Positions 1-12,329 of a stretch of 64,000 nt of DNA are shown piece after piece. Both the position numbers and the translations under genes were made by a program. The notes beneath the pieces were generated by a model, which saw nothing but the letters and a program-made list of their open reading frames with translations, had not been told where the DNA came from and did no database searches. Positions within the stretch are counted from its first letter, which is position 1. Every line of letters begins with the position of its first letter. The stretch spans positions 7,430,937 through 7,494,936 of the forward strand of contig CM069436.1 in the NCBI GenBank assembly GCA_035610365.1, in the 5' to 3' direction. This stretch comes from Aquatica leii. Its lineage: Eukaryota > Arthropoda > Insecta > Coleoptera > Lampyridae.

Positions 1-1476
1 TTTTAATCACCTATTACAGTATAAAAGAGTAAATATTTGATGATCACAATCGTAAAGCAATAAATTCGTGATTAAAATATAATAGAATTAAACATGATGT
101 TGCAACGCCTTCGTATCTTAATAATTCATTATTTCAAAACCGATTTTTTGATTTATAAATGCATAACGTGTAATTTATTGCGGTGGTAATTTTTGGAACT
201 GCTCCCTACGCCCCACTGATTTTCAAACGCACCGACCGGAAGTACTTCTATGTTTAAAAAAAAAAAAGATTTAAGTCATTATTTTTAACTACTGAATATG
301 AGTGTACAGTTATAATTTAAGCATCCTAGAAGGAGTTTTAAGTACGTTAAGTTGGTACACATTGATCTTGGAATATTGGCTGGTGTACGTTACTTTTATT
401 TAAATGCTAATGCTCATTCCAATTAACCGAGCACGTAATTTTTGTAGAGAAATCGTTATAACGAAAATTAAGTGCCTTCAAATCCTTGTTAAAAATCAAG
501 GATGCTTTGGGTCATGGGTTGAGCAACAATGTATTTGAGTCGTGTTTTATTACCGGTGTTAACATAAAAATATCGTGATTTAGATGCAGTTACATAAAAA
601 AAAAATTTGTCCCGATAAAATATCTCTATTAGATTAATTTGTTGCTTTGCTTACGGTAAAGTCTTGAGTTTTTTATTATTATTTTATACGTTGTTTCTTA
701 CGTAATATGTAAGAATCTACTGAAAATTGACACTATTGGCATAAGGAAGAAAAGCATGTGTGTATTTATTTATTTATATCAAGAAATATTTGGGTTTTGT
801 CGATTCATCTTCAACGGTTTCAAGTACTAGACACCATCAACTTTTGATGACATATTTATTACACTCGTTGGTATCATTTAGATTTCACTATTTTAATACT
901 AACTAAATGTGTCTGACTTTGAGATATTTACCTCAAAATAATGATTCGTTAATTTATTTTTATGTTTAAAATTATATTTAGTAGTAGTGAATGTATAAGA
1001 AATAACATACATATTCGTAGTAAATACGTAAGTAAATAAAAGCAAGGCCCCCGCAAAATCAAAGACTAAAATCTTGATTTAGATTAAAGAGATTCTGAAA
1101 TATTTTTTCTTAAAAATTTACGTTTTAACACATATTTTACAGTATTAATACGCGTTTAAGATATGTTTACATAATTTTTACTACAAGCAAAAAAATGTCG
1201 CATAAATTACTATAATTGTATAAATATTTTGCACAAATTATAGTAAAAATGAAGACAGCACGAACTTGTAAGTCAAATTCATACAAAATAACTGCAAAAT
1301 GTAATAATATCTAATATTAATTGTTGCTAAAATAATGATACAACAGTATGTAGATGATTAGTACAAATTAATGTAAAAATATACACAATATTTCGGTTTT
1401 CTTTTTCTCAAGTTTCATCACACAAAATTCTAGTATAGTTTTCAAAAAGTGTCACAATATACACAAATTGTAATAA
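1..1476. other. AT-rich non-coding stretch
   Basis: No open frame with family resemblance and no terminal repeats were seen. The sequence is strongly AT-rich with short homopolymer runs. It is the left flank of the Gypsy fossil; its last four bases (ATAT) form one copy of that element's target duplication. Confidence 0.6.
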
Positions 1477-1480
1477 ATAT

Positions 1481-1857
1481 TGTAACGTTTATTAAAACTA
1501 ATTTATTTATACTAAAAATATGTACACGTTTAAACTAAGCGAACTAATTAAATTTAAAGATATTTAATAGAAACACTAATTTATATCGCACTATCACTTG
1601 AAAGATAAAATCTGCGGAAAACTTCACACACTTATTGTTTACATTAAAGTCACGTATAAAGTTTTACTTCGTAGATTTATCTCGACACGCGTTAATCACT
1701 TATTTATTTAGACTTGAATAATCCCTATGATTTGTTTGCACCTCATTTATACATTTTAGCGAAACGTTCGCGAAAATTCCACATCCTTCGGTGAACGTTC
1801 TGGAAAACAGATAACAACTTCGAGAAAGCTATTGAAAATAATTTCTCGAACGTTTCA
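1481..1857 (-). repeat. 3' LTR of the Gypsy fossil
   Basis: It begins TGTAACGTTTATTAAAAC and ends CGTTTCA. The same start and end occur at 7329-7730. It is about 25 bp shorter than its partner because of two indels. It is preceded by ATAT, which also follows the other LTR. Confidence 0.92.
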
Positions 1858-2262
1858 CTGCCCCCTTCTTAGGACTGTTCTGTCTCAGAACAGGAGACTG
1901 AATGCGACACCGGTAGAAAGGATTGTGGCGATAACGGCAACTTCCTCCATTTTTGCAACTTCCTTGACCATAAAAGTAACACTTTATGGACTTTTCCTAA
2001 CCCGATATTCTTCATGGTTGGTAGCTACAAACCAACACTTGAACGCCTCGGAAGACAACCTCCAACATGTTTTGAACTGTCCTCCAATTCAGTTAATCTA
2101 AGCCATAACCAAGCTTGGATACTTCCAGTTTTTTAACATGGTGGAACTCCATTTCTCTCTTGAAATTCCATAGTGTTGGCCAGAGATTTTCGTATAATGG
2201 CTTGTTACGTTAGTATTTCTTGGTGATCAGATAGAAAACAAAGCATCTGTTACCGCGTAGTC

Positions 2263-3480
2263 TTAAAACTTCTTTTTAAATACGACTGCAACCTCTCTGA
2301 ACATGTCAAGATCCTCGCTCACCGAATGTGCAATAGCGTAATCTTTTTGTGTTTGGAACAGATCTTGTTGTTCCTCGGTGGTAACTCCGAACCTAGCTTT
2401 TTCAGAACTTCCGTATAAGCTCATAAACTTCTCGAACTTCATTCCTTTGATTTGATTCCTAGTTTTGCTGCTTATTACTCTGGTTTGGGCCTGAACTTGT
2501 GTATTGTGGTTATCGCCAACAAACGGGGCTAGATCGACGTGGATCACTTCTGGGTGGTTTTCGGATGCGATATATGACGTCATTAATACGCTGCACGACC
2601 TCATAGGGGCCCTCCCATTGCCTTTGCAGCTTCGGCGACAAACCACGTCTTCTTTGGGGATTATACAACCACACCATGTTGTCAGATAAAAACCCACCAT
2701 TTTGTGCCTTGACGTCATATCTAGTCTTCATCATGTTGCTGGCAATTTGTGTTTTTTTACGGACCTCTTCATGTACTTCGTCTAGCCTCTTGGTGAGCTT
2801 GGTAACGTAGTCGTCTCCAGCAACTTTTTCTTCCGGTCTTCGTCCAAATTGGAAGTCGCATGGCAGTCGTATTTCGCGTCCAAGCATCACACAGAATGGT
2901 GTTTGGCCTGTGCTTTTGTGAACGGATGATCGGTATGCCATTAGAAAAAGGTGCAAGTACTGATCAAAGTCTCTTTGGTGTTCAGACTTTGTCTAAGTAT
3001 TTTCCCATTGTTCGATTTATCCGCTCAACCATGCCATCAGATTGAGGATGGAGAGGCGTCGTCCTAGTTTTCTTAATTTCCAACACTCGGCAAACTTATT
3101 GAAACAGCCCAGACTCAAAGTTGCGGCCTTGATAGGAGTAGAATTCTAACGGAACTCCAAACCGACAGAAAAACTCTTTTACTAATACGTCTGCAACTGT
3201 AGCTGCTTTTTGATTGGGTATGGCTTAAGCCTCCGTCCATTTCGTAAAATAATCAATCGCTACTAGAATGTGTTTATTTCCCGAATTAAATTCTGCGATC
3301 GGTCTTGCGGTGTCAACCGCTACTCTTTCCAAAGGACTTTTTACCTTGTATTGCTTCATCGGTGCTTTGCGGTTTCTCGCTGGACCATTTCCTGATGCGT
3401 ATAACGTGCACTTACGGCACCATTTTTTGACGTCCTCTTTGCAGTTCACCCAGTAGAATCGTTTTCCAACTTTCCCCAAT
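2263..3480 (-). pseudogene. Integrase region of the Gypsy fossil
   Basis: Minus-strand pieces resemble Ty3/Gypsy integrase. The N-terminal zinc-binding end shows KKWCRKCTLYA, followed by the start of the core (DTARPIAEF, LVAIDYFTKWTEA). The C-terminal side has the post-core segment typical of Gypsy integrases (STGQTPFCVMLGREIRLP) and a GPY/F-like module (LQRQWEGPYEVV). In the family the enzyme inserts element cDNA into the host chromosome. The region is decayed and not expected to be functional. It lies directly upstream of the 3' LTR, as in Gypsy elements without an envelope gene. Confidence 0.88.
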
Positions 3481-3869
3481 GTGTCATTTTAATGCCAAAG
3501 TGTCGTCCTTATGTACCATCGTAGAGACCTCTGACACCCGGCTCTTTGACACTAGTAACTGTAATCTGTTTCCCGTGCTCTCGACACTTTCTAGGGATCA
3601 TTTAAGAAGACCGTCTTCTACTATCAAAAAGTCCCACTGCGCCGAGTACGCTTTGATGTTTCTGCCTAATTCTTCCCAGGTTGGTCGTCGGCTGTTTTAG
3701 TAGCAACTGCTCCGGTTCCCACTCGTCATCAACCATAGCAGTTCTCCGGAAGCATTCGTCTTTTTCTTCAAGTCACGAACAGTGGCTGCAGTCTGCTGGA
3801 CATGGTCTTCTAGACAAGCGTTCCGATGACTGTTTCCGGCACGGTGTTCTGTGTTATAGTCATATTTTC

Positions 3870-4960
3870 GCAGTCTCTATCTTGCCACTTGTCTTTCTGA
3901 GTTACGGAACTGCAGTAGCCATTTTAAAGCGGCGTGGTCTGCTCTCGATAAAAATTTTCGTCCATACAAATATTTGTAGAAATGTTCGAAGGACTTGACG
4001 ACTAACAGCTCCCTCCTAGTCACGCAATAATTCCTTTCTGGCCTAGATAAAACTTTGCTAAAACATGCGATAACTGTTTCTTGTCCATCTTGAACCTGCG
4101 AAAGGACCGCACCTATGGCTAGATTGCTAGCGTCGGTATCCAAAACAAATTTTTTATGTTCTCTTGGATAACTCAAAATCGGTAAAATGACTAGGGCCTG
4201 TTTTAGTTGATGGAAAAAATTTTCGCAGTCTTTATTCCATCTAAATTCTGCTCTTTCTTCCGTCAATTTCGTCAAAAGTTTACAATATTGGCAAATCCGG
4301 GTACAAATCGGCTATAATAGGTGCACAACTCAAAGAAACTTCGGACCTGATGTTTTTCGATTGGTCTTAGCCATGCTTGCACTGCTCGGATTTTGTCTCG
4401 GTCAGCCTTTACTCCATCTCTAGATACGACGTGGCCAAGGTTTTGTACTTCATTCTTAAATACACTTATTTAAGCTCAGTTTGAGGTTGCCCCACGCTAG
4501 AACACTTTTTTCAAATTGTTCAAGTGTTCTTCAAACGACCATCCAACCACGATCACGTCGTCTAGATAAACCAAGCACGTCTTCCAAAACAGTCCGCGCA
4601 AGATGGTCTCCATCAAACGCTCGAACGTTGCAGGAGCGTTACACAGGCCGAAGGGCATCACCGTGACGTTCCACAAATCAGTTCCGATCGTAAAAGCTAT
4701 TTTTTCACGATCCTTGGGTTCCAATTCTACCTGCCAGTAACCACTGTTTAAATCCAATGGTGAAAATCACTGGGATCCTGACAGGGTGTCTAACGTATCG
4801 TCAATTTTGGGTAACAGGTAGCTGTCCTTTTTGGTCACGTCGCTTAGCTGTCTGTAGTCTACGCAAAACCTCGTTGATCCATCCTTTTTCTATACGAGTA
4901 ACACTACGGATGGTCATGGGCTACTTGAAGGTTTAATCACGCCTTTTCTCTCCATATTCG
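3870..4960 (-). pseudogene. Reverse transcriptase and RNase H region of the Gypsy fossil
   Basis: The reverse transcriptase part shows MDLNSGYWQVEL, then MPFGLCNAPATFERLM, then the catalytic CLVYLDDVIV, the usual Ty3/Gypsy sequence of motifs. RNase H follows toward lower coordinates (FVLDTDASNLAIGAVLSQ, then RRELLVVKSFEHFYKYLYG and ADHAALKWLL). In the family these domains copy element RNA into DNA and remove the RNA strand. The RT-to-RNase H order followed by integrase supports Ty3/Gypsy rather than Copia. The region is decayed. Confidence 0.9.
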
Positions 4961-5024
4961 TAATTATTTGTTCGGCTTCTTTTCTTTTCGCCAAATGAAG
5001 CTTGCGTGGATGTTGTCGTATCGA

Positions 5025-5900
5025 CTAAGCGTCACAGGTATTAATTTTATGTTTCACCACGTTAGTTTTTCCTTTGGAACCACTCTCCAGCGCAAACACA
5101 TTTGGATACTCTTGGATCAACACTTTAACTTTAGCCGGTTGGTTTTTGCTGAGGTTTTGGCATTTGGTGGTAAGAATGTCCAATAGATGTTGTGGACACT
5201 TCTTCGGCGACGTATCTTTATTAGACTTCACGCATCTCACAATTTGAGATACTGGCGTGCATTGGCCTACCACGGTCTTCTTTTTCAACGTTACAGGATC
5301 TGAGTTGACATTTAAGATCCTTACTGGCATCAAGTTTTTCCCTCGTACTAAAGTTCTGCCAACGAGTAGTCCCTTTTCAACTAAATTGCCCTCCATTGGT
5401 TCAATCGCCCGAATGTAGCCTTCTCAGAGATTTCCATCTAGGCGTGCCTTCACCACACTTTCAGTCCTCTCAGGCAGAGTCACGTCTTCACTTAATAAAA
5501 CTCGCACGCTGACGAATGAAAGGGAATTTTTTTATTGTCAATCTTTAGGACATCGTTCTTCATATCCAAATGAACCCATACTTCTTTATCACGTTCATTC
5601 CCAGGATAACTTCTTCTGTGATTCGGCTACTAGTACTTGATAGTCGAGTACTCAATTTCCCAAACCAATGGTTACTTTGACTTGTCCGTGAGTAGGTATT
5701 TCTTCGCCTGTCGCCGTTCAAAGTCGTACTGTTACTGGTGATGTCTTCTCATTTTCCAATAACATGTCAAGACAAATGATAGTCTTCGTCGCTCCCGTGT
5801 CAACCAGTTACTGAGCAATTTTTCTATTGATCTTGCCATCGAGATAAATGCTATGTAATTGCTCCTTAGGCGATGCCATTTGAATGGTAATCTCCGGGGC
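5025..5900 (-). pseudogene. Protease and linker region of the Gypsy fossil
   Basis: The linker just upstream of the reverse transcriptase is readable (MPVRILNVNSD, TVVGQCTPVSQIVRCV) and is matched by the second copy of the family at 49096-49317. A protease-like stretch is expected in 5400-5900 by position. I see only a weak trace (a DTGAT-like segment near 5790-5815 on the minus strand), so the protease assignment is positional. Confidence 0.55.
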
Positions 5901-7035
5901 ATGGCTTGTTGAGGTCGACTTTCGCTCCATTCGGTCGACCTGTTCTAGTTTTCGGGACGCTCTTCTGCTCTTCTTTTGGCCTTAGTACAAAGTCGTCGTA
6001 CATGGCCCATTTCTCCGCAGTTTCAGCACGTCACTTCTCTTCCTCGAGCTACTTGTTCCCAAAATACACGTCGCACTATATCTTCAATGCTTTCTTCTGT
6101 GTGCAAGGGTTTTTTTGCAGCACAACGGAGCTTATGGCTGCCCCGATGCGACGCTTGTTTCGCCGCATGGGTTAAAACGTCATCCAATGTCTTTGGTCGA
6201 GCTAACCGGAGAGTCTGCTGCGTTTTGTTGTCTCGGAGGCCGTCAACAAAGGTTTGAATAGCCAACTAATCCAAAAAGGTATCTGGTGCTGTAAGATACG
6301 CAAGCCGTGTTAATCTGGCGATGTCAGCTTCAAACTCTTGAAGACTATTGACAGCTTTTTTAATCCGACTTTTAACTTGAGCTTGATACACTTGTTGAAG
6401 ATGAGCATCTCCATGACCATCTCCATATCTCATTTCTAAAGGTGAAATTAAAAGTTTGTAATTTTCTTGTAGGTGGTCAGGAACAGTTTGCATGATTCCA
6501 AGAGCTTCTCTGCGTAAGGATACTATTAAAGACGTCACTTTCTGCTTGTTGCTCCAACCATTCGCTGTAGCTACGGCTTCAAACTGCTTGTAGTAGGTTG
6601 ATCATGGAACTTTACCATCAAAATTTGGAGGTAGAACTTTAAACTTGTGAGTAGTTTCTTCCCTATGGTTCATTATTAAATCTTCACTCGTGACGCTTCC
6701 TTCGCCGTGAAAATTAATTCGATTTATTCTTTCTTCAAGTAATTTCATTTTGTCTTCTAGTTTGTCTTATTGCTTCCATTTTCTCATTCATAATTGTTTT
6801 CCGTTTTCTAGAACTTCGCATATTTCTTCTCTTAAATTTAACATGTCTGTTTGAGTTTCCTGTTGAATAATTTTGATTTGATTTCCTACACTAACTTGTA
6901 TTTGTACCTTAATAGTCTTTATTTGATTTTCCATGCTCGCTCGTATTTTTTCTTTTAAACTTTTAGAATTTTCTTCCATTTTTTAACAATTTTCGTGAAA
7001 CCTTTCTTCTATTTTTTGCAAATTTTTCTCCATTT
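5900..7035 (-). pseudogene. gag region of the Gypsy fossil
   Basis: Pieces at 6023-6265 and 6266-6538 resemble the capsid-like part of Gypsy gag proteins (YKLLISPLEMRYGDGHG, LQEFEADIARLTRLAY, FVDGLRDNKTQQTLRLARP). A cysteine knuckle segment follows toward 5950. The N-terminal part (6788-6979) is charged and heptad-like (MENQIKTIKVQIQVSVGNQI), consistent with a coiled coil. In the family, gag forms the virus-like particle. The region is decayed. Confidence 0.75.
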
Positions 7036-7328
7036 TCTATTCACAGATTCGAGAATTTGAATCCATTTTAACTGCTTGTGAACGCGTCACCGGCATAAAT
7101 TTAACCACGAATAATAATTTAAAAAAAATTTTAATAACACTACAAATTAATAAAACCTGACACTGGTTTAACGAAATAGAAAAACTAAGATTAAATGCTA
7201 TAAACAAATACGCGAACTAAAGTTTTATTTATTTACGCAATTAATGTTTTTATTACAGGATGGATATTAAATTAATTAATGATATTTACACGATTTCCAC
7301 GGGTTTTAAACCGGACACCTGATACCAC

Positions 7329-7730
7329 TGTAACGTTTATTAAAACTAATTTATTTATACTAAAAATATGTACACGTTTAAACTAACCGAACTAATTAAG
7401 TCTAAGGATATTTAATAAAAACACACTAATTTATATCGGATAACTTCGCACACTTGTTTAACACTTATTGTTTACATTAAAGTCACCTATAAGGTTATAC
7501 TTCGTAGATTTATCTCGAACACGCCTTAATCACTTATTTATTTAGACTTAAATAATCTTCTTAACACTGCCGTCTTCATATTGTTGGAATAACTCCCCTA
7601 TGATTTGTTAGCACGGCATTTATACATTTTAGCGAAACGTTCGCGAATGTTCCATATCTTTCGGTGAACGTTATGGAAAATGGATAACAACTTCGAGAAA
7701 GCCCTTGAGAATAATTTCTCGAACGTTTCA
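7329..7730 (-). repeat. 5' LTR of the Gypsy fossil
   Basis: The first 60 or so bases are almost identical to 1481-1540, and it ends ATTTCTCGAACGTTTCA as the other LTR does. It is followed by ATAT. It retains a ~35-bp segment near 7560-7595 that the other LTR lacks. Confidence 0.92.
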
Positions 7731-7739
7731 ATATTTTTA

Positions 7740-10590
7740 CACTAATTTTGTATTCAAATTGGTTTATATATGCAAACTATAATACTACAAGAAAAAATGT
7801 TTTTTAAAACAATTGTACATTTTGTAACAATTATTTAGCAACAAAATTATGTAGTAAATTAAATTTAGCTTGTTAGAAAAAAAGCATTCCCGTAAATCTG
7901 TTTACCATTAAATCAGGATCCTCTACTTGACATACTGCATCCCATGGGTTTTCAGCAGCGCATTGTACCACATCTCGTTACAGATGTTTTTTAGGTGACT
8001 AGCTTCGCACAGTCCGTTTCTAGCATTTCTCTTTCTTAAATTAAACCGAGGAAAAAAATTTGTGAACCTAGATGAAATAATAGAGAACCTAAGATATAAG
8101 CAAAGTGCAACGAGGTGAGCTTGGTTAAAGGTAGATGTTGGAGATAGCATATTTATATTAGTCACCCAGAATCAGAACATGGTCATGTGACGGGAGCATA
8201 ATAAGCGAAACATCTCGAAAGTCAAGTATATCAAAGTGAGATGGCAGAAGACGATAGACTACTTCAAACAACATAGACGATCCATTGAAATCTTGGTCGA
8301 TAATCAGGTCTTCAATAATAGAACTAGTAAAAGATAGAAAAACTTTATATTTAATGTAGAATTTTACATATAGGCCAACACCACCTCCTCTCCTTCCAGT
8401 TTATCACTACGCACCAGAGAGTAGCCTAAAATAGCTACTAAGCTATTGTGCAACGACGCAAGTAGTCAAGTTTCTGAAATTCCTATAATATTTAGAGGTT
8501 ACATAATCTCTAATGCTGTCTATATTAGAAATAAAACTTTGCGCATTAAAATGCAAAACAAATTGCACGAGAATGCCTAATAAGTTTCTAATCTCCTCCC
8601 TGATAGTCTTATATGCTAGGCCACTGCATAGGGTTGGTTCAGGCCCTCTTAAGACAAATTTCACTACTCTTTTTTGCTAACAGATCTGCTTTTTCGTTTT
8701 CTTCGTCTCTTTGATGTCATTTTGTCCATTGTAGACTATTTCAGTTGCGCTCAACTAGACAGAGTAACGCGTTTATACAATTTAAAACTGCTCTAAAGCG
8801 TATTGTTACTGAGTCTAAAGCTCTTAATGCTGCTTAATGATGCTGGTAACGATTTGGACCTTCTTATGTTTATAGGATTTCCTAATCACAAGCAGATCAA
8901 TAATTTTTACTTGAAATACGATTGCTAGACAGTTCAGGTTTACGCTGAAATTGCTCTCTGATCTCTTGCCAGCAATTCCTGGTTCAGTGTTTTGTGTAGT
9001 TTTGGAATCATTTGTATACCATATGACTGCATGCTACTTTCTCGTCGTCTACAGGTCCACATTATCCAAGAATTTTTGTTGATTGTTTTTTCTAACCGAG
9101 CGTTAAAGGTTAATTTAGTGTCTAAAGCGAGTCTCAAATATTTACCATCAAATTAAAATTTCTTCAAATTTTGAAGTTTCTTTCTTCTTGAAAAGACTAC
9201 TGTTCTTGTCTTAGCAGGGTTCACTATTAGTCCCTTTGCCGTACACCACTTTTCTATTATTCTTAGTCTTTTTTGCACAAGGTTTGAAACTTATCCCAAA
9301 TTTGCCACATGTCACTTACGCATGTTTTCCGTTTAGATCAAATTCTTGTAAACGATTGTCTACTACTAAACTCCACAAAAGACGATAACGTCCTTTCTTG
9401 CGGGCATTCTTTAGCAGTAACTATATGTCTTGTTCCACTGCCTAGCAAACTTGTAATTTTTAAGCTAGCTATCGGAGAGTTGATCCATTACTCTACGGAT
9501 CGAGAAACTTTCGACATTTGACAGCCTTCCCAATGGAAAAAGGTATCATCAAATCAACTTTCTATATATAAGAAAGCTCCCAGTTCTATAAGCTTACTTG
9601 TTTAAAGAACTTTCAATTCTGTGTGCGAGCTTATGTATGCTCAGTTCACACAATTTACCCGTTTTGTAAGCATATTGGACAAAAAAGTTTGTTTAGGCGT
9701 ATAATTCTCGCCCTGAGATGTTTAAAAAATATTTTTATTTTTTCCCAATCATTTGGCACGTAACCTAGAGCTATATTAGCTCTAAATAATGTATACAGAG
9801 CTGAAAACAAATATTCCAACCCTTGTTGTAGCATAATTGGTAAGATCACATTAGAACCTGAAGCTTTATCTAGTGCAAAAAAACTTGGCAGCTTTTACTT
9901 TTGTCTACCAGGTTATTAGCTAAATTTCAGTCCTCCTATAACCCAAGTTTTTTAAGTATGCCAAATTTGAACTCGTTTGCAGACTGAATGTACTTTTTAG
10001 AAAGCATCCTCTCCGGATAAAATCTACGTTCCTGTAGCTTTTGCAATGGCCCTTTACCCTGGTCATGTTTCTGCAAAGCCGTTTGGAGTCCAGCACATTT
10101 TGATAATTTTTCAATCTCCTAAAAATTTTCCCAAGATTTTTCTTCCATTTTTTAATAGCGTAGGCATATTTTTGACAAAAAGCTTTGTATTCTTCCCATC
10201 TTCTAGTTTTTTTTAGCACGGTTAAAAAAGCTTACTAGTTTGTTCTCTTAGAAAGAAAAGTTCCAGATTCCACCAAAGAATATCTCGGCTGATTTTTCTT
10301 ACTTTTAACGGGCAACTATTTACGTATACGTTTATGATAAATTCCTTGATGTTATCGTTTATCCGTTCTATTTCTACCGAGGTATTGTCAAACATTCGTC
10401 CGGTCCCTGCTTAAGTCTCTCTCTAAAGAGATCCCAGTTGAAGATTCTTGAATTTATGTACGTTTTTATTTTTCCCTGTGGCAATTTCAATTTAAACTTT
10501 ATGTTTATATGGTCGGAGAGTGATAGTTGAGGGGACCCATGCCATTCTTTTATTTAACTGTCCAAATGTAGTGTTCCGATCGTACTGTCT
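7740..10590 (-). mobile_element. I/Loa-like LINE, decayed
   Basis: Reading downward on the minus strand: near 10560-10400 the end of an APE endonuclease (SLSDHINIKFKLKLPQGK, then FNWDLFRERLKQGP); 10219-9920 a lysine-rich linker; 9849-9655 the start of reverse transcriptase (ILPIMLQQGLEYLFSALY, ANIALGYVPNDWEKIKI); 9290-9120 RT C-terminal motifs (RIIEKWCTAKGLIVNPAK, then KYLRLALDTKLTFNARLE); about 9040-8690 an RNase H remnant; and the C-terminal tail at 8664-8443 (GPEPTLCSGLAYKTIREE). An RNase H after RT points to the I/Loa/R1-like side of LINEs. Stops and frame changes are numerous, and an internal deletion joins RT to RNase H. It is the same family as the plus-strand copy at 15240-19510: both carry ESNFSVNLNC in RNase H. 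The clade name is uncertain. Confidence 0.8.
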
Positions 10591-10599
10591 ATTGTTTTC

Positions 10600-11075
10600 T
10601 TTCTTGTATCTGTGACAAAGGTAGGTTCGTTTCCTCTATTTACAATTTATTTATTTAAGTTGGTCTTTATTTGTTCTGTAAGAATGCCGCCTATTCCGTC
10701 TGCTTTATTATTCTTCAGACAGTGTTGCGTTTCTTATTTACTTTTTTGAGATTTCTTCTATTAGTATATTCAACGTTTCGTATATGTCTATCGTTTCCTT
10801 TATTTTTTTATTCAGTTTAGTGATTTACGTATACATTTCAGCAAAGTGCTCCTCCCATACAGTTTTTTTTTTAAATTTAGTTTATAGTTGGCTTTTGGAT
10901 TTAGCTTCTACTAACGTATGATCAGATGCTCAGTCCGTCCCTCTTATAGGTTTTACATCTTGTACAAAGTATTTTCATTTTTTTCTAAAAGAATGTGATC
11001 TATTTGGTTGTGGGTTGTTTTGTCTGACAGTGTTCCATCTGTCATAGTACATGATTTGATTAGTTTTGTGTCATA
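10600..11075 (-). mobile_element. RTE-like LINE fragment (endonuclease end and linker)
   Basis: The minus strand reads TTHNQIDHILLEK near 11020, then DVKPIRGTD and SDHTLVEAKSKS near 10950-10890. These are the end of the APE endonuclease of RTE-clade LINEs, where a QIDHIL box precedes an SDH box. A linker with WEEHFAEMY and LKNNKADGIGG follows toward 10700. It abuts the end of the other LINE near 10590 and may have been truncated on insertion. Several stops interrupt the frame. Confidence 0.6.
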
Positions 11076-11279
11076 ATTATTTTCTTTGCGTATTTTATGT
11101 GTTTCCATTGCATCTTTTTCCTCTTATCGCTTTCTACTTTATAGAACTCTTGACTACCAAACGATGGACATCTTGGAACTACGTATTTTGGGACGAAGAA
11201 CGACTGAATCAAAACAGGAATATTCGAGCAGTATTTTAAAAACTTTTAAAAAAATATTGGTACAGAAAGGCCGGTAGTG

Positions 11280-12310
11280 TTAATTTAGGATGGCCTTAGC
11301 TCACACCTAAGTATTTCGGCTGTAGAACAAGCAATAACCCATAGTGTAGTTATCATTAAACCGGCTCATTCTAGTAATTTGCTACAAACCATAGATTTTT
11401 GCGCTTTAAATATTTTAAAATGACATGGGATAGAGAAGTTATACAATGGCAAGGAAAGAATTATAAACAAAAGTTAACAAAAGTACAGTTTTCCAAAATA
11501 CTGTTTCAAATATAATCAAACGCCAGTGTTGCACTTATCATGAAAGAATTAAAAAAAAAGGGTATTTTCCTTTTAATAAGAATATGCACTAAAATTAAAT
11601 AGTTCGGACCGGAAGCATACGCCAGATAGTGTAATTTGGTAAAAAATAACGCCAATGATTTGGAACGTTGTCACAGAAGTAACTCCAGTAGTAACATTTG
11701 TACTTCTCTTCTATCTACTTCAAAAATCATTGCAATGACAGAATTTCTTAAGCCAGATACGTTTTCAACCTCAAAGCAAAGAGATTCATCATTTGAGTAC
11801 TTCCCGAGACAGTACCATCAATAAGTTTTGAGCACAAATCGTCACCGAAATTTAAGAGTTTTAAAAATCTTCTCTTGGAGCTTGTTAAACAGGAATTAAG
11901 AAAGGTGTAAACCAAGTGAAAAGAATGCCGGTATTGGAAAGTGATGACACAGATGAAGAAACTTTGAAACAGATGAGGCTAATAGATTCTGAAGATGATG
12001 CAGACTTAAACGATAAAACAAACAAAGTATGAAGAGAGACTGAGTTTATCTTTAGAAATCCGCCAAATCACTTAAAATCGGAGACTGGTTACTGGTAAAA
12101 TTTGCGACCAAAAAGTCTTGCTACTGGTCTGCCGAGCAAGTAACAGTGGCAGCTCCTTGTTAGAAGATAAAATTTTCAAGAAGAGTACGAACTTCGTCTC
12201 AATTTCATTGGGACAACACTACACTCTTCTCAGTTATAACCCCAAAAGGGATTAAAAAGATATTAGCATTGCCAACGTTACTTCTGTAAGGTTACTTTGC
12301 TTTTGATGTT
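11280..12310 (+). pseudogene. pogo/Tigger-type DDE transposase, C-terminal half
   Basis: Plus-strand translation shows DGLSSHLSISAVEQAI and then a degenerate form of the 'HLLQPLDV' box near 11385, the second and third catalytic aspartate regions of pogo/Tigger (jerky-like) transposases. EVIQWQGKNYKQKLTKVQF near 11430-11490 and FGPEAYAR near 11605 follow, both typical of the downstream part of this family. A C-terminal segment near 12080-12290 (IGDWLLVKFATKKSCYWSAE, then SQFHWDNT) resembles the small domain at the end of the transposase at 38501-40093 (DFVVVNFKTNKTVKHFIG), so the two are probably distant relatives. The N-terminal half, including the first aspartate, is missing, and frames change several times. 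No terminal repeats were found. Confidence 0.65.
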
Positions 12311-12329
12311 GCGTTTGACAAAAATGTAA

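Larger units (their letters stand above)
1477..7734 (-). mobile_element. Ty3/Gypsy LTR retrotransposon fossil
   Basis: This is a full-length but decayed element read on the minus strand, bounded by two related LTRs (1481-1857 and 7329-7730), each starting TG and ending CA, with ATAT on both outer sides as a 4-bp target duplication. Parts in order from the 5' side (high coordinates) are a gag region, a protease/linker region, reverse transcriptase, RNase H and integrase, which is the Ty3/Gypsy order. The bases just inside the 5' LTR read TGGTATCAG on the minus strand and could be a tRNA primer site; the tRNA was not identified. The coding region is broken in many places (at least ten by eye). 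The two LTRs differ by roughly 5-10% where they align plus two indels, so the insertion is old. A second, more broken copy of the same family lies at 41239-49560. Confidence 0.93.
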
